NCBI GenBank assembly: GCA_017474845.1
Contig: JAFVGS010000032.1
Location: forward strand, 1-37,835
From: Prevotella sp.
GTDB lineage: Bacteria > Bacteroidota > Bacteroidia > Bacteroidales > Bacteroidaceae
Direction: 5' to 3'
DNA: 37,835 bases
Shown here: piece after piece, positions 17,434 to 25,314 of the stretch
Position numbering within the stretch: the stretch's first letter is position 1
How the letters are laid out: each line of letters opens with the position of its first letter
Translations under genes and position numbers: made by a program
The notes under the pieces: generated by a model
Seen by the model: the letters and a program-made list of their open reading frames with translations, nothing else
Database searches by the model: none
Told to the model about the DNA's origin: nothing

Positions 17434-18558
17434 ATGATAATGTTTCAGAGAAGTCTGATGGTCATTGCCCTCGTCTGCTGTCTGGCAGGCGAGGGTATGG
17501 CACAGAAGAAGGACTTCTGGAAAAGCATCGTGGCCTACTTCGACTCTTCCAACGTGAAGGGCGTCGATCCAGCCTATATCACCCAGCCCGACAAGCCCTG
17601 GGCCCTCGTGCTCAACTCCAATACCGGGCGGACGGATCTTGAGGTGTCGTCCACCATGAAGTTGCAGACAAACAAAGAAGACTTGACCATCAGCCTGGAT
17701 ATCAAGCCTCCCGTATCCTCCTCCATCGGTCTGTGGGCCGGCTACCGTGGCTGGGGTGCGGGCTACTCCCTGTCGCTGTCGGGCAATAGCGGATATAACT
17801 TCGACCTCAATATGGTGTCGACAAGCTATGGCATCAATCTCAGCATCAAGCGTTTTTCCTTTGACAAGCCGAAAAGTTCCTTCACTTTGAGCGGGGCTGA
17901 TGGCTCTGAGATCAGAAGCGGTATGTTCGACGATAAGTTAGTAGATAAATTGCTGAGCAGTCCGATGAAGATCGGGACGGTCATGTTCGACGCTTATTGG
18001 ATTTTCAATAAGAAGCGGTTCTCCCTGTTGGCTGCCTACGACCAGTCGACCATACAGCGGCGTTCTGCGGGCTCGCTCATCGCAGGCATCATGTACTATT
18101 ACCAGAAACTGGATTACGATAGCCCGAAGAACTTCTTCTTCATCGAGCATGGTGGCAACGTGGGACTGATGAAGGTCTATCAAGGCAGCATCGGACTGGG
18201 CTACACCTACAACTGGGTGCCTGCCCGTGGGTTGGTGGTGAATGCTGTGGCCATGCCGGTTCTGACAATTGTGAACAAGGTCAAGTCGTCGCGCTACGAA
18301 ATCGAATACCCTGACGATAAGGATTTCAATAACCAGGAAGACTACTTCAATGCCATCAAGATGACACACACCGGTGACGAGATGCTCAACGGCGGCGTGC
18401 GCCTGAACCTCGACCTGCGCATGAGTGCCTCGTATAGCGTTAAAGACTGGTACTTCGGCGTCACAGGCCAGGGCAGACGCTACCATTCGAATAACGACAA
18501 CACCACCATCAAACTAACCGACTGGAACGTCAAAGCCTTCATCGGCAGAAGGATATAG
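17434..18558 (+). CDS. DUF4421-family envelope protein
   Basis: 374 aa from the ATG at 17434 (an ATG at 17440 is equally possible), 10 nt after the hydrolase stop. An N-terminal signal peptide (MFQRSLMVIALVCCLAGEGM, then AQ) is followed by a DUF4421-type sequence: an early DPAYI segment, IGLWAGYRGWGAGYSLSL and many amphipathic strands up to the end, AFIGRRI. Proteins of this kind are probably outer-membrane barrels of Bacteroidetes with no known role. The DNA for the signal peptide (17468 on) nearly repeats the hairpin at 15289-15315. Confidence 0.72.
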   Translation: MIMFQRSLMVIALVCCLAGEGMAQKKDFWKSIVAYFDSSNVKGVDPAYITQPDKPWALVLNSNTGRTDLEVSSTMKLQTNKEDLTISLDIKPPVSSSIGLWAGYRGWGAGYSLSLSGNSGYNFDLNMVSTSYGINLSIKRFSFDKPKSSFTLSGADGSEIRSGMFDDKLVDKLLSSPMKIGTVMFDAYWIFNKKRFSLLAAYDQSTIQRRSAGSLIAGIMYYYQKLDYDSPKNFFFIEHGGNVGLMKVYQGSIGLGYTYNWVPARGLVVNAVAMPVLTIVNKVKSSRYEIEYPDDKDFNNQEDYFNAIKMTHTGDEMLNGGVRLNLDLRMSASYSVKDWYFGVTGQGRRYHSNNDNTTIKLTDWNVKAFIGRRI

Positions 18559-18621
18559 AGTTCCAAAATTCACAAAATATGTTTCAAAATTGACTGTTTT
18601 TGCCAATTTAAGGGGGAAACT

Positions 18622-18653
18622 TTTGTCTAATACTGAAAAAATGACTACCTTTG
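18622..18653 (+). promoter_or_regulatory. Promoter of the S66-family gene
   Basis: TTTG (18622-18625), a 20-nt spacer and TACCTTTG (18646-18653), 43 nt before the ATG. Confidence 0.7.
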
Positions 18654-18696
18654 CACCCCCGAAAACAGAAAATGTTTATCAGGATAACAGATAATA

Positions 18697-19668
18697 ATGA
18701 TTAGTCAACCTACGTATTTAAAAGAGGGAGACAAGGTGGCGCTTGTATCTCCTGCCTATTGGATGCCTGAAGACACCCTTTTGGAAGCCGCAGAAGTGAT
18801 TAGAAACTGGGGGTTGCAACCGGTTATCGGTCCACACACCAACAGCCTGAACGTAAATGTCTATGCAGGAACGGCCGACGAGCGGGCTGCCGACCTGCGA
18901 TGGGCGCTCAACGATGATAACATCAAGGCCATTGTATGCTCCAGAGGCGGCTATGGCTGTATCCACTTGCTGAACCGCATACCATCGGAAGCCTATCAGC
19001 GCCATCCGAAATGGCTGATCGGCCATGGTGACATCACCATGCTGCTCAATGCCGCCGTCGGAGCCGGGTCGATGTGCATCCACGGACCCATGGCATTCCA
19101 GATTGCCAACGAACAGGAACCTGCCACGTCGCTTACCCGCAACATGCTTTTTGGTAACATCCCGCAATACAAGCTTGCCAGTGCGCCCTATAACAGATGT
19201 GGTCATGCAGAAGGCTTTCTGATTGGCGGCAACCTGTCGAGCTATGCAGCCATAGCCGGAACCAGGTTTCATCTTCCACCGGATCAAGACATCATCCTCT
19301 TTATCGAGGAAGTGGAAGAAGCGCTGCACGACATCGACAGACTGTTCTATATGCTGCGTCTGATACTTGACTTCGACAGGGTGAAGGGCATTATCTTCGG
19401 TACATTCAGCTCCATCAAGTTCGACCTTCAGTTCGGCAGTGTGGAGCAAATGCTGGTAGCCCATCTGCGCGATCTGGAAATCCCCGTATGCTGCGGATTC
19501 CCCGTAGGCAGCAACAGTTGCCTTCCACTCATGGAAGGTGCACCGTGCTCACTCGATGTCACATTAGACAAAGCCATACTGACCTTCAATGTCGAAGGTT
19601 CCATAGAGCCATACGATATAGGAAGAGAGCAGCCTCAACTGTTGAAGCCCGAACTGGTAGCCATCTGA
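18697..19668 (+). CDS. S66-family LD-carboxypeptidase-like protein with altered active site
   Basis: 323 aa with the S66 layout: EGDKVALVSPAYW at the N-terminus, VCSRGGYGCIHLLNRI (residues 80-95), LFIEEVEEALHDIDR (catalytic-type Glu at 204-205) and GFPVGSNSCLPL. In the family the nucleophile is Ser in G[YF]SD; here the motif is GHGD, with Gly111 in its place. The catalytic His of GHG is replaced by Ser272 in GSNS. LD-carboxypeptidases trim the terminal D-Ala of muropeptides during cell-wall recycling in the cytoplasm. This copy may be inactive, use other residues, or have changed function. It is transcribed alone from its own promoter. Confidence 0.8.
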   Translation: MISQPTYLKEGDKVALVSPAYWMPEDTLLEAAEVIRNWGLQPVIGPHTNSLNVNVYAGTADERAADLRWALNDDNIKAIVCSRGGYGCIHLLNRIPSEAYQRHPKWLIGHGDITMLLNAAVGAGSMCIHGPMAFQIANEQEPATSLTRNMLFGNIPQYKLASAPYNRCGHAEGFLIGGNLSSYAAIAGTRFHLPPDQDIILFIEEVEEALHDIDRLFYMLRLILDFDRVKGIIFGTFSSIKFDLQFGSVEQMLVAHLRDLEIPVCCGFPVGSNSCLPLMEGAPCSLDVTLDKAILTFNVEGSIEPYDIGREQPQLLKPELVAI

Positions 19669-19670
19669 TT

Positions 19671-20162
19671 TCACTTCATCTGGTACTCCATGAGGCGGCG
19701 CTCGGCGAGGTCGGCATATTTCGTGCCTGGCTGGCCGTAGTTGGCGTAGGGGTAGATGGAGATGCCGCCACGGGGTGTGAAGAGCCCAACGACCTCGATG
19801 TATTTAGGTTCCATCAGACGGACAAGGTCCTTCATGATGATGTTGACGCAGTCTTCATGGAAGTCGCCGTGGTTGCGGAAGGAGAAGAGGTAGAGCTTGA
19901 GGCTCTTCGACTCTACCATCCGACGGCCGGGGATATAGAGGATCTTGATCTCCGCGAAGTCGGGCTGGCCCGTGATGGGACAGAGACTGGTAAACTCGGG
20001 ACAGTTGAACTGTACCCAATAGTCGTTGTCGGGGTGCTTGTTCTCAAAAGTCTCCAACACTTCCGGCGCATAGTCCATCCGGTATTCGGTCTTACGGCCC
20101 AAGGCCTGCAGGCCTTCCTCACTCCTCATTACTCGTTCCTCGATTCTCTCTTGCTCGTTCAT
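19671..20162 (-). CDS. queF: 7-cyano-7-deazaguanine (preQ0) reductase
   Basis: 163 aa of the short, type I QueF form. It reduces the nitrile preQ0 to the amine preQ1 with NADPH during queuosine synthesis for tRNA. The catalytic Cys61 (FTSLCPITG) and Asp68 (QPDFA) are present, and [20 protein letters not shown] is the QueF signature. The C-terminal [15 protein letters not shown] is also conserved. The first 14 or so residues ([15 protein letters not shown]) come from a 7-bp repeat array, so the start could be the ATG of residue 12. It follows the transporter gene by 5 nt. Confidence 0.95.
   Translation of the reverse strand: MNEQERIEERVMRSEEGLQALGRKTEYRMDYAPEVLETFENKHPDNDYWVQFNCPEFTSLCPITGQPDFAEIKILYIPGRRMVESKSLKLYLFSFRNHGDFHEDCVNIIMKDLVRLMEPKYIEVVGLFTPRGGISIYPYANYGQPGTKYADLAERRLMEYQMK
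20110..20158 (-). repeat. Heptamer-like array at the queF start
   Basis: Read on the minus strand, successive 7-bp blocks GAATCGA, GGAACGA, GTAATGA and GGAGTGA share the pattern GRRNYGA. They encode the non-conserved N-terminus of QueF. Confidence 0.45.
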
Positions 20163-20167
20163 AAGGC

Positions 20168-20863
20168 TTAGTTCAGATTCAGTTTAAAGATGTTATACAC
20201 CATGCCATTGTCGTAGACATCCTCATGGTCGTGCTCCTTGGTGAACTTCACGACACGGATGGTGACCGGCAGGACGATGATCTCATAGACGGTCTTCAGC
20301 GTGACCTGGGTGATGATTAACGACGGCATCTCCTCCCAGGGAATGACGCCACCAAGAGCCAGGGGGAAGAAAATGATGGAGTCGGTCAGTTCTCCGCCGA
20401 TTGTGCTGAGCACAGCACGGGCAGAGAAATTCTTGCCCTTCGACGAGAGCTTCATGCGGCTCATAATGTAGGCATTGATGAACGAACCACAGATGAACGC
20501 CAAGAAGGAGGCGCCTGCGATACGGGGAGCCAAGCCGAAAATCTGATGGAACCCCTCTTCACCGTCCCAATAGGAGGCACCGGGAATCCAGTCGGCGATG
20601 GCACCCATCGTCACGAAGAAGAAGTTCATGGCGAAGCCTAACCAGATGAGCATACGGGTACGGCCATAGCCCCATACCTCGCACACCACGTCGTTGATAA
20701 TGTAACTGACGGGGAAGACAATGAGTCCAGCCGTCATGTTCGCAGGACCTAAGGATATCTGCTTGGTCTCAAGCACGTTTGCCGTGATCAAGCAGACGCA
20801 GAACAGTATGCTGTAGAACATGAACAGCACACTGATACGTTGTTGTCTCTTTTGTTGTTCCAT
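20168..20863 (-). CDS. yhhQ: Queuosine precursor transporter (VUT/YhhQ family)
   Basis: 231 aa with about six membrane segments. Family signatures are the early [35 protein letters not shown], and [12 protein letters not shown]...[10 protein letters not shown]. It imports preQ0/preQ1-type precursors across the inner membrane. Its placement 5 nt before queF supports a joint salvage route: import the precursor, then reduce it. The 44-nt leader between the preceding antiporter stop and this ATG contains an uninterrupted run of ten C on the coding strand. Confidence 0.92.
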   Translation of the reverse strand: MEQQKRQQRISVLFMFYSILFCVCLITANVLETKQISLGPANMTAGLIVFPVSYIINDVVCEVWGYGRTRMLIWLGFAMNFFFVTMGAIADWIPGASYWDGEEGFHQIFGLAPRIAGASFLAFICGSFINAYIMSRMKLSSKGKNFSARAVLSTIGGELTDSIIFFPLALGGVIPWEEMPSLIITQVTLKTVYEIIVLPVTIRVVKFTKEHDHEDVYDNGMVYNIFKLNLN

Positions 20864-20878
20864 TTTTGTTTTGATAAA

Positions 20879-20888
20879 GGGGGGGGGG
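20879..20888 (-). repeat. C10 homopolymer in the yhhQ leader
   Basis: Ten consecutive C on the coding (minus) strand, 15 nt upstream of the yhhQ ATG, after GGGGTCGACG, with which part of the run could pair. Such tracts slip easily and are also prone to sequencing error. Confidence 0.7.
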
Positions 20889-20907
20889 CGTCGACCCCTG
20901 TGTGTTA

Positions 20908-21894
20908 CTATATGAGGTAGAACAGCCAGCCCATATATAATAGGAAGCTGAGAACCAGTACTGCGCCCTCACGACGAGAAACGTAGTATTTTGTGAATGC
21001 GAAGAGCCAGAGGAAGCCAATAGTCACCAGCAGTACCATGAGATCGACGATGGTGATACCCATGATGCGCAGCGGGTGGATGACGGCCGTGGTACCGAGG
21101 ATGAGCAGGATATTGAACACGTTGGAGCCGATGACATTGCCGATGGCAATGGCAGAACGTCCCTTGTAGGCGGCAACCACGCTGGTAGCCAGCTCTGGCA
21201 GCGACGTACCACCTGCGACGATGGTCAGGCCGATGACACTCTGACGAACGCCAAAACGATGGGCAACATAGGTGGCAGCATCGACAAAGAGGTTACTGCC
21301 ATAGATGAGGCAGCCCAGGCCGACGACAATCCAGAAGAGGTTACGGCCGAGACGGGAGTAGTCTTTCGGCATCTCGGCATAGTCTTCAAGCTCCTCTTCC
21401 GTGGGCATCAGACCGTCTTTCTTGGCGACATGGAAGGTGTAGATCATGAATCCGACGAAACCTAGGAGCAGAATGATGCCGTCGGAACGGCTAATCTCGT
21501 TGCCCCACAGGTGGGGAGAGTCCATATCGTCGAAACAGAGGACGAAGAGCGCCAGCGAGGCGACAACGGCGAAGGGGATATCCTTGCGGACTGTAGACTT
21601 CTGCACCATCATCGGCGCCACTAAGGCAGAGCAGCCCACAATGAGCGTCGTGTTAAAAATATTCGAGCCAATGACGTTACCTACGGCAAGGTCGGCGGTG
21701 CCCTTCAGGGCTGACATCAGACTCACGAACAACTCTGGCGCTGAGGTGCCTGCCGCCACGATAGTCAAGCCGATGACAATCTCGGGAACATGCATGCCAC
21801 GAGCCAGGGAGGAGGCGCCCTCCGTCAGACGGTCAGCACCCCACAGGACGAGTGCCACGCCAATGATAATAAACAGAATATTCAGCCAAGTCAT
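20908..21894 (-). CDS. Calcium/sodium antiporter (CaCA, YrbG-like)
   Basis: 328 aa with two homologous halves. Each half carries an alpha-repeat: GTSAPELFVSLMSALKGTAD...GNVIGSNIFN and GTSLPELATSVVAAYKG...GNVIGSNVFN, with the conserved glutamates that bind Ca2+. About ten membrane segments with a central acidic loop (TEEELEDYAEMPKDYSR). It would extrude Ca2+ in exchange for Na+ or H+. It lies upstream of the queuosine genes on the same strand, with no evident functional link. Confidence 0.92.
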   Translation of the reverse strand: MTWLNILFIIIGVALVLWGADRLTEGASSLARGMHVPEIVIGLTIVAAGTSAPELFVSLMSALKGTADLAVGNVIGSNIFNTTLIVGCSALVAPMMVQKSTVRKDIPFAVVASLALFVLCFDDMDSPHLWGNEISRSDGIILLLGFVGFMIYTFHVAKKDGLMPTEEELEDYAEMPKDYSRLGRNLFWIVVGLGCLIYGSNLFVDAATYVAHRFGVRQSVIGLTIVAGGTSLPELATSVVAAYKGRSAIAIGNVIGSNVFNILLILGTTAVIHPLRIMGITIVDLMVLLVTIGFLWLFAFTKYYVSRREGAVLVLSFLLYMGWLFYLI

Positions 21895-21917
21895 AAGATT
21901 TACTGATTTTAGATTGA

Positions 21918-22415
21918 TTACTCTTCGTCATCGAAGTCATCACCAAAGAAACTGTCGAAGTCGCCTTCCAATGATGGGCCGACGAAGGCGTCCATCGCAC
22001 GGCGGTCCTTCTTGGTAGGACGGCCGGTACCTCGGGCACGGTTCACGAAACCGCTGATGCGGTTCATCTCCAGGAGTTCGTACTGGTCTGGCGTCGTCAC
22101 ATTCTCATAGATTTCAGGAATCAACTTCGCCCCTACCCTCTGTTCGATGGTCTTCAGGATGCGGAAAGAATAGGTCACGGGAGGCTTACGGACACTGACC
22201 GTCTCGCCAACCTTGACGGTATGCGAGGGGTTCACGTTGACACCACCGATGGTCACACGGCCGTTCTTACAGGCGTCTGCCGCAATGGAGCGGGTCTTGA
22301 AGATCCGCGCTGCCCACAGCCATTTGTCGATACGGGCGAACCCACCCCCACCCCCTCCCGATGGGAGTGGTGATTGGTTACCTTTATGATTCATATCTCC
22401 ATGCATATACTTCAT
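21918..22415 (-). CDS. S4-domain RNA-binding protein (Hsp15-like)
   Basis: 165 aa. The S4 domain starts at about residue 27 (ARIDKWLWAARIFKTRSIAA, then CKNGRVTIGG and KVGETVSVRK) and resembles the heat-shock protein Hsp15, which binds free 50S subunits carrying nascent chains. An acidic C-terminal tail ends FGDDFDDEE. The first 26 residues (MKYMHGDMNHKGNQ, then a Gly-rich run) are not conserved and are encoded by a GC-rich inverted repeat shared with the 3' end of pth. It starts 8 nt after the pth stop. Confidence 0.88.
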   Translation of the reverse strand: MKYMHGDMNHKGNQSPLPSGGGGGGFARIDKWLWAARIFKTRSIAADACKNGRVTIGGVNVNPSHTVKVGETVSVRKPPVTYSFRILKTIEQRVGAKLIPEIYENVTTPDQYELLEMNRISGFVNRARGTGRPTKKDRRAMDAFVGPSLEGDFDSFFGDDFDDEE

Positions 22416-22466
22416 CGTAAAGTCTATTCAGACTCCCCTCCTCTGGGGAGGGGTTGGGGGTGGGTT
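22340..22466. repeat. GC-rich inverted repeat at the pth/S4 junction
   Basis: CCCACCCCCACCCCC (22341-22355) faces GGGGTTGGGGGTGGG (22450-22464) on the same strand, forming inverted ends of a roughly 125-bp segment. Within it are small hairpins CTCCC-GAT-GGGAG and CCCCTCC/GGAGGGG. The segment supplies the last codons of pth ([12 protein letters not shown]) and the first of the S4 gene. Confidence 0.6.
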
Positions 22467-23032
22467 TTCCCCAATTTATTAAATTGGTTCATGGTGACAT
22501 CAATCCCAGCGAGGACAAAGCTCTGGATGATCTCAACACCCAGGTCGATCGCGGGCTGGAGGGCCTTGAGTTCTTCCTCGGAATAACGGCCGAGTACCCA
22601 GTCGATCTGCATGCCACGGGGAAAGTCGTTGCCGATGCCCATACGCAAACGGGCATAGTCCTGACCGATGAGCTGTTGGATATGGCCGAGGCCATTGTGA
22701 CCACCGTTGGAGCCATTGGCCTTCAGGCGGAACTGCCCCAAGGGCAGCGCCACATCGTCGCTGATAACGAGCAGCCGCTTCTGATCGATGTTCTCCTTGT
22801 TCAACCAATAGCGCACGGCATTGCCGCTGAGGTTCATGAACGTGGAGGGCTTCAGCAGGAACACTTTCCGTCCCTTGACCGTTGTCTCGGCCACAAAGCC
22901 GTAGCGCCGGTCGTCAAAATGAATATTGGATGCCTTAGCAAAAGCATCCAATACCATAAACCCTGTGTTGTGGCGGGTGAGTTCGTATTCGTCACCGACA
23001 TTACCCAAGCCAACAATCAAGTATTTGTCCAT
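22424..23032 (-). CDS. pth: Peptidyl-tRNA hydrolase
   Basis: 202 aa. Pth releases tRNA from peptidyl-tRNAs that fall off the ribosome. Conserved residues are present: the catalytic His21 in LTRHNTGF, Asn in PSTFMNLSG, Asp in ISDDVALP and Asn in GSNGGHNGL. The final 15 residues ([14 protein letters not shown]) exceed the family core and derive from the GC-rich repeat at the junction with the S4 gene. It follows rplY on the same strand, a common pairing, with a 24-nt gap. Confidence 0.95.
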   Translation of the reverse strand: MDKYLIVGLGNVGDEYELTRHNTGFMVLDAFAKASNIHFDDRRYGFVAETTVKGRKVFLLKPSTFMNLSGNAVRYWLNKENIDQKRLLVISDDVALPLGQFRLKANGSNGGHNGLGHIQQLIGQDYARLRMGIGNDFPRGMQIDWVLGRYSEEELKALQPAIDLGVEIIQSFVLAGIDVTMNQFNKLGKTHPQPLPRGGESE

Positions 23033-23038
23033 GAACTA

Positions 23039-23062
23039 CTGTAAACTGTAAACAGATTACTC
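23039..23062 (-). repeat. 24-bp repeat, copy 1 (rplY-pth)
   Basis: CTGTAAA twice, then CAGATTA and CTC on the plus strand. It is identical to 27849-27872. The stop codon of rplY lies inside it. Confidence 0.85.
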
Positions 23063-23656
23063 AGCAGCCTCGGCAGCAGCGGCAGAGCGCGATGCACGGG
23101 TAGCCTTCACGGAGCAGACAACCACCTGGGCAGGAGTTGCGATCTCGAGCCCCTCGAAGTTCAGGTCAGCCACCTTGATGGCCTTACCAAGGGCGAGCTT
23201 CGTCACGTCGATCTCCAGCGTCTCAGGAATCTGCTTGTAAGGAGCGGTCACATTCAGCTGACGCACAGCCTGGCTCAGACGACCACCATCGCGGACACCC
23301 TGGGCATGACCGGTCAGTTTCACGGGGATACCGATAGTAATGGGTTTCTCCTCGTTCACCTCGTAGAAGTCGATATGGAGCAGGGCATCCGTTGTGGGAT
23401 GGAACTGCAGTTCCTTCATCACGGCCTTGTGAGCCTCACCGTCGATGGTCAGGTTGACCACATACACATCGGGAGAATAGACGACCTTACGGAGCTGAGT
23501 AGCGGGGATTGCAAAAGCAACGGCCTCGGGAAGACCATTCTCACCCTTCTTCTCACCATAAAGATTACAGGGAACAAGTCCCTCCTTGCGCAGCTCCTTG
23601 GCTGCCTTCTTGCCTGTCGTGGCACGCTTCTGGCCACTTACACTGAATTCTTTCAT
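23057..23656 (-). CDS. rplY: Ribosomal protein bL25/Ctc
   Basis: 199 aa of the long, Ctc-type bL25. The N-terminal 5S rRNA-binding domain (VSGQKRATTGKKAAKELRKE, then GLVPCNLYG) is followed by the beta-rich Ctc domain (LLHIDFYEVNEEKPITIGIP and later). An Ala/Glu-rich tail ends the protein. It is the first gene of the minus-strand run rplY-pth-S4 and has a promoter box at 23751-23758, giving a leader of about 90 nt. Confidence 0.93.
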   Translation of the reverse strand: MKEFSVSGQKRATTGKKAAKELRKEGLVPCNLYGEKKGENGLPEAVAFAIPATQLRKVVYSPDVYVVNLTIDGEAHKAVMKELQFHPTTDALLHIDFYEVNEEKPITIGIPVKLTGHAQGVRDGGRLSQAVRQLNVTAPYKQIPETLEIDVTKLALGKAIKVADLNFEGLEIATPAQVVVCSVKATRASRSAAAAEAAE

Positions 23657-23750
23657 AATTTGTGTTACTCTAAATTAAGAATTTAATAATACTTGCCTAA
23701 TTCACCATCACACGTTACATTTTCTGATTGTGCTTTGAGAAAAAGCGGTG

Positions 23751-23758
23751 CAAAGGTA
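23751..23758 (-). promoter_or_regulatory. Promoter -7 box of rplY
   Basis: TACCTTTG on the minus strand, 94 nt upstream of the rplY ATG. Confidence 0.6.
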
Positions 23759-23829
23759 CACCTTTTTTCTGAAATGAGAAAATGAAAGCATGAAAAAATG
23801 AAAAAAAAGACGATTTTTCTCTTATTTTC

Positions 23830-23860
23830 TTGCATATACAAGGAATTTTCCCTACCTTTG
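23830..23860 (+). promoter_or_regulatory. Promoter of the nusB operon
   Basis: TTG (23830-23832), a 20-nt spacer and TACCTTTG (23853-23860), 32 nt before the nusB ATG. The upstream A-rich stretch contains near-repeats of ATGAAAA. Confidence 0.65.
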
Positions 23861-23892
23861 CATCAAGAAACAACAAATAAACATCAAGTGAG

Positions 23893-24942
23893 ATGATTAA
23901 CAGAGAGATTATCAGAAACAAAATTGTTCAGTTAACCTATGCCTACTATTTAAACGGTAACAAGAACATTGACACGGCTGAAAAGGAACTTTTTTTCAGT
24001 CTGTCCAAAGCGTATGACCTTTACAATCACCTGTTGTCGCTGATTGTCGCAGTGACCAAAGAGGCACAGCGCAGACTCGAAGTGACTCAGGGCAGAGCCA
24101 AGCGCGAAGGCACGGAAGAGCCCTCGCAGAAGTTTGCCTACAACCGCTTTGCCATCCAACTGCAGGAGAACAAGGCGCTGAATGAGTTCATCGGCAACCA
24201 GAAGACCAACTGGGCAGACACCCCTGTCCCAGGACAACTCTTCGAGACCATCGAACAGAGCCAGATCTACAAGGACTACATGGCCAGCAGCGAAGACACG
24301 TACGATGCCGACCGTGAGCTGTGGCGCAAGCTCTACAAGACGTTCATCCAGGAGAACCCCGACCTCGACAACGTGCTCGAGGACCAGAGCCTCTACTGGA
24401 ACGACGACAAGGAGATTGTGGACACCTTCGTGCTGAAGACCATCAAACGCTTCGCCGAACAGAACGGCACCAAGCAGGAACTGCTGCCCGAATGGGACAG
24501 CGACGAGGAGAAGGAGTTTGCCCGCAAGCTGTTCCGCTCCGCCATCCTCAATGAAGTGGAGTATCAGCACTACATGAACGAGGTGTCACGCAACTGGGAC
24601 CTCTCCCGTCTGGCCTACATGGACATCGTCATCATGCAGATTGCCATCGCCGAGCTAATGACCTTCCCCAACATTCCCGTCAGCGTGACCATCAACGAGT
24701 TTGTCGACATCGCCAAGCTCTATTCTACCTCGAAGAGTGGCGGTTACATCAACGGCATGCTCGATGCCATCGCCCGCAACCTCATCAGGACCAACCGTCT
24801 GATGAAGCACATGGATCCGCAGAAGGGCAGCCAGGAAGCCCCCACCCCGGATGAAGCTCCGGCAGAGATCAATGCCGTGCCCGTGAAGATGAGGCATCGC
24901 AAGTGCATTATCCGTAAAGACAACGACGAGAAAAAGGATTAA
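23893..24942 (+). CDS. nusB: Transcription antitermination factor NusB, long Bacteroidetes form
   Basis: 349 aa, about twice the length of E. coli NusB. The NusB fold lies at the C-terminal side (about residues 205-305: FARKLFRSAILNEVEYQHYM, RLAYMDIVIMQIAIAELM, VTINEFVDIAKLYSTSKSGG and the helix FINGMLD-like YINGMLDAIARNL). The N-terminal half (MINREIIRNKIVQLTYAYYL onward) is the extension usual in Bacteroidetes. NusB binds boxA RNA with NusE in rRNA antitermination. A charged tail follows residue 315. It is first in an operon with yajC, ybbR, coaE and a DUF5606 gene. Confidence 0.92.
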   Translation: MINREIIRNKIVQLTYAYYLNGNKNIDTAEKELFFSLSKAYDLYNHLLSLIVAVTKEAQRRLEVTQGRAKREGTEEPSQKFAYNRFAIQLQENKALNEFIGNQKTNWADTPVPGQLFETIEQSQIYKDYMASSEDTYDADRELWRKLYKTFIQENPDLDNVLEDQSLYWNDDKEIVDTFVLKTIKRFAEQNGTKQELLPEWDSDEEKEFARKLFRSAILNEVEYQHYMNEVSRNWDLSRLAYMDIVIMQIAIAELMTFPNIPVSVTINEFVDIAKLYSTSKSGGYINGMLDAIARNLIRTNRLMKHMDPQKGSQEAPTPDEAPAEINAVPVKMRHRKCIIRKDNDEKKD

Positions 24943-24967
24943 AATATAATATAATTAAGGTATAGAA

Positions 24968-25288
24968 ATGACAAACATCATCATCGCTGCACAGTCAGCA
25001 CAGGGAGGTGGCATGAGCATGATCATCATGATGGTCGCCATCTTTGCCATCATGTATTTCTTCATGATCAAGCCCCAGCAGAAGAAACAGAAGGAGATCC
25101 AGAAGTTCCAGAACGAACTGACCGAGGGCACGCAGGTCGTCACCGGCGGCGGCATCTACGGCACCGTGAAGAGCATCGACCTGGCCAAGAACACCGTCGA
25201 CGTGAAGATTGCACGTGACGTGGTCATCACCGTCGACAAGGGTTCCGTATTCAAAGATCCTTCCAGCACCCCACAGCCGCAGAAATAG
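24968..25288 (+). CDS. yajC: Preprotein translocase accessory subunit YajC
   Basis: 106 aa. One membrane segment (MIIMMVAIFAIMYFFMI) is followed by the signature KPQQKKQKEIQKFQNELTEG and TQVVTGGGIYGTV. YajC associates with SecDF and the SecYEG translocon at the inner membrane. It is 25 nt after nusB and 26 nt before ybbR. Confidence 0.95.
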   Translation: MTNIIIAAQSAQGGGMSMIIMMVAIFAIMYFFMIKPQQKKQKEIQKFQNELTEGTQVVTGGGIYGTVKSIDLAKNTVDVKIARDVVITVDKGSVFKDPSSTPQPQK

Positions 25289-25314
25289 AGAGAAAGAAAT
25301 AGCCACCACCGCGT

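Noticed and set aside
20864-20910. A preQ1 riboswitch before the queuosine transporter
   Set aside because: The leader has a small G/C stem and an A-rich tail, but only about 44 nt and none of the conserved loop bases I could match. The C10 run makes the fold doubtful.
23893-24942. NusB as an abnormal fusion because of its length
   Set aside because: An N-terminal extension of this size is usual for NusB in Bacteroidetes.
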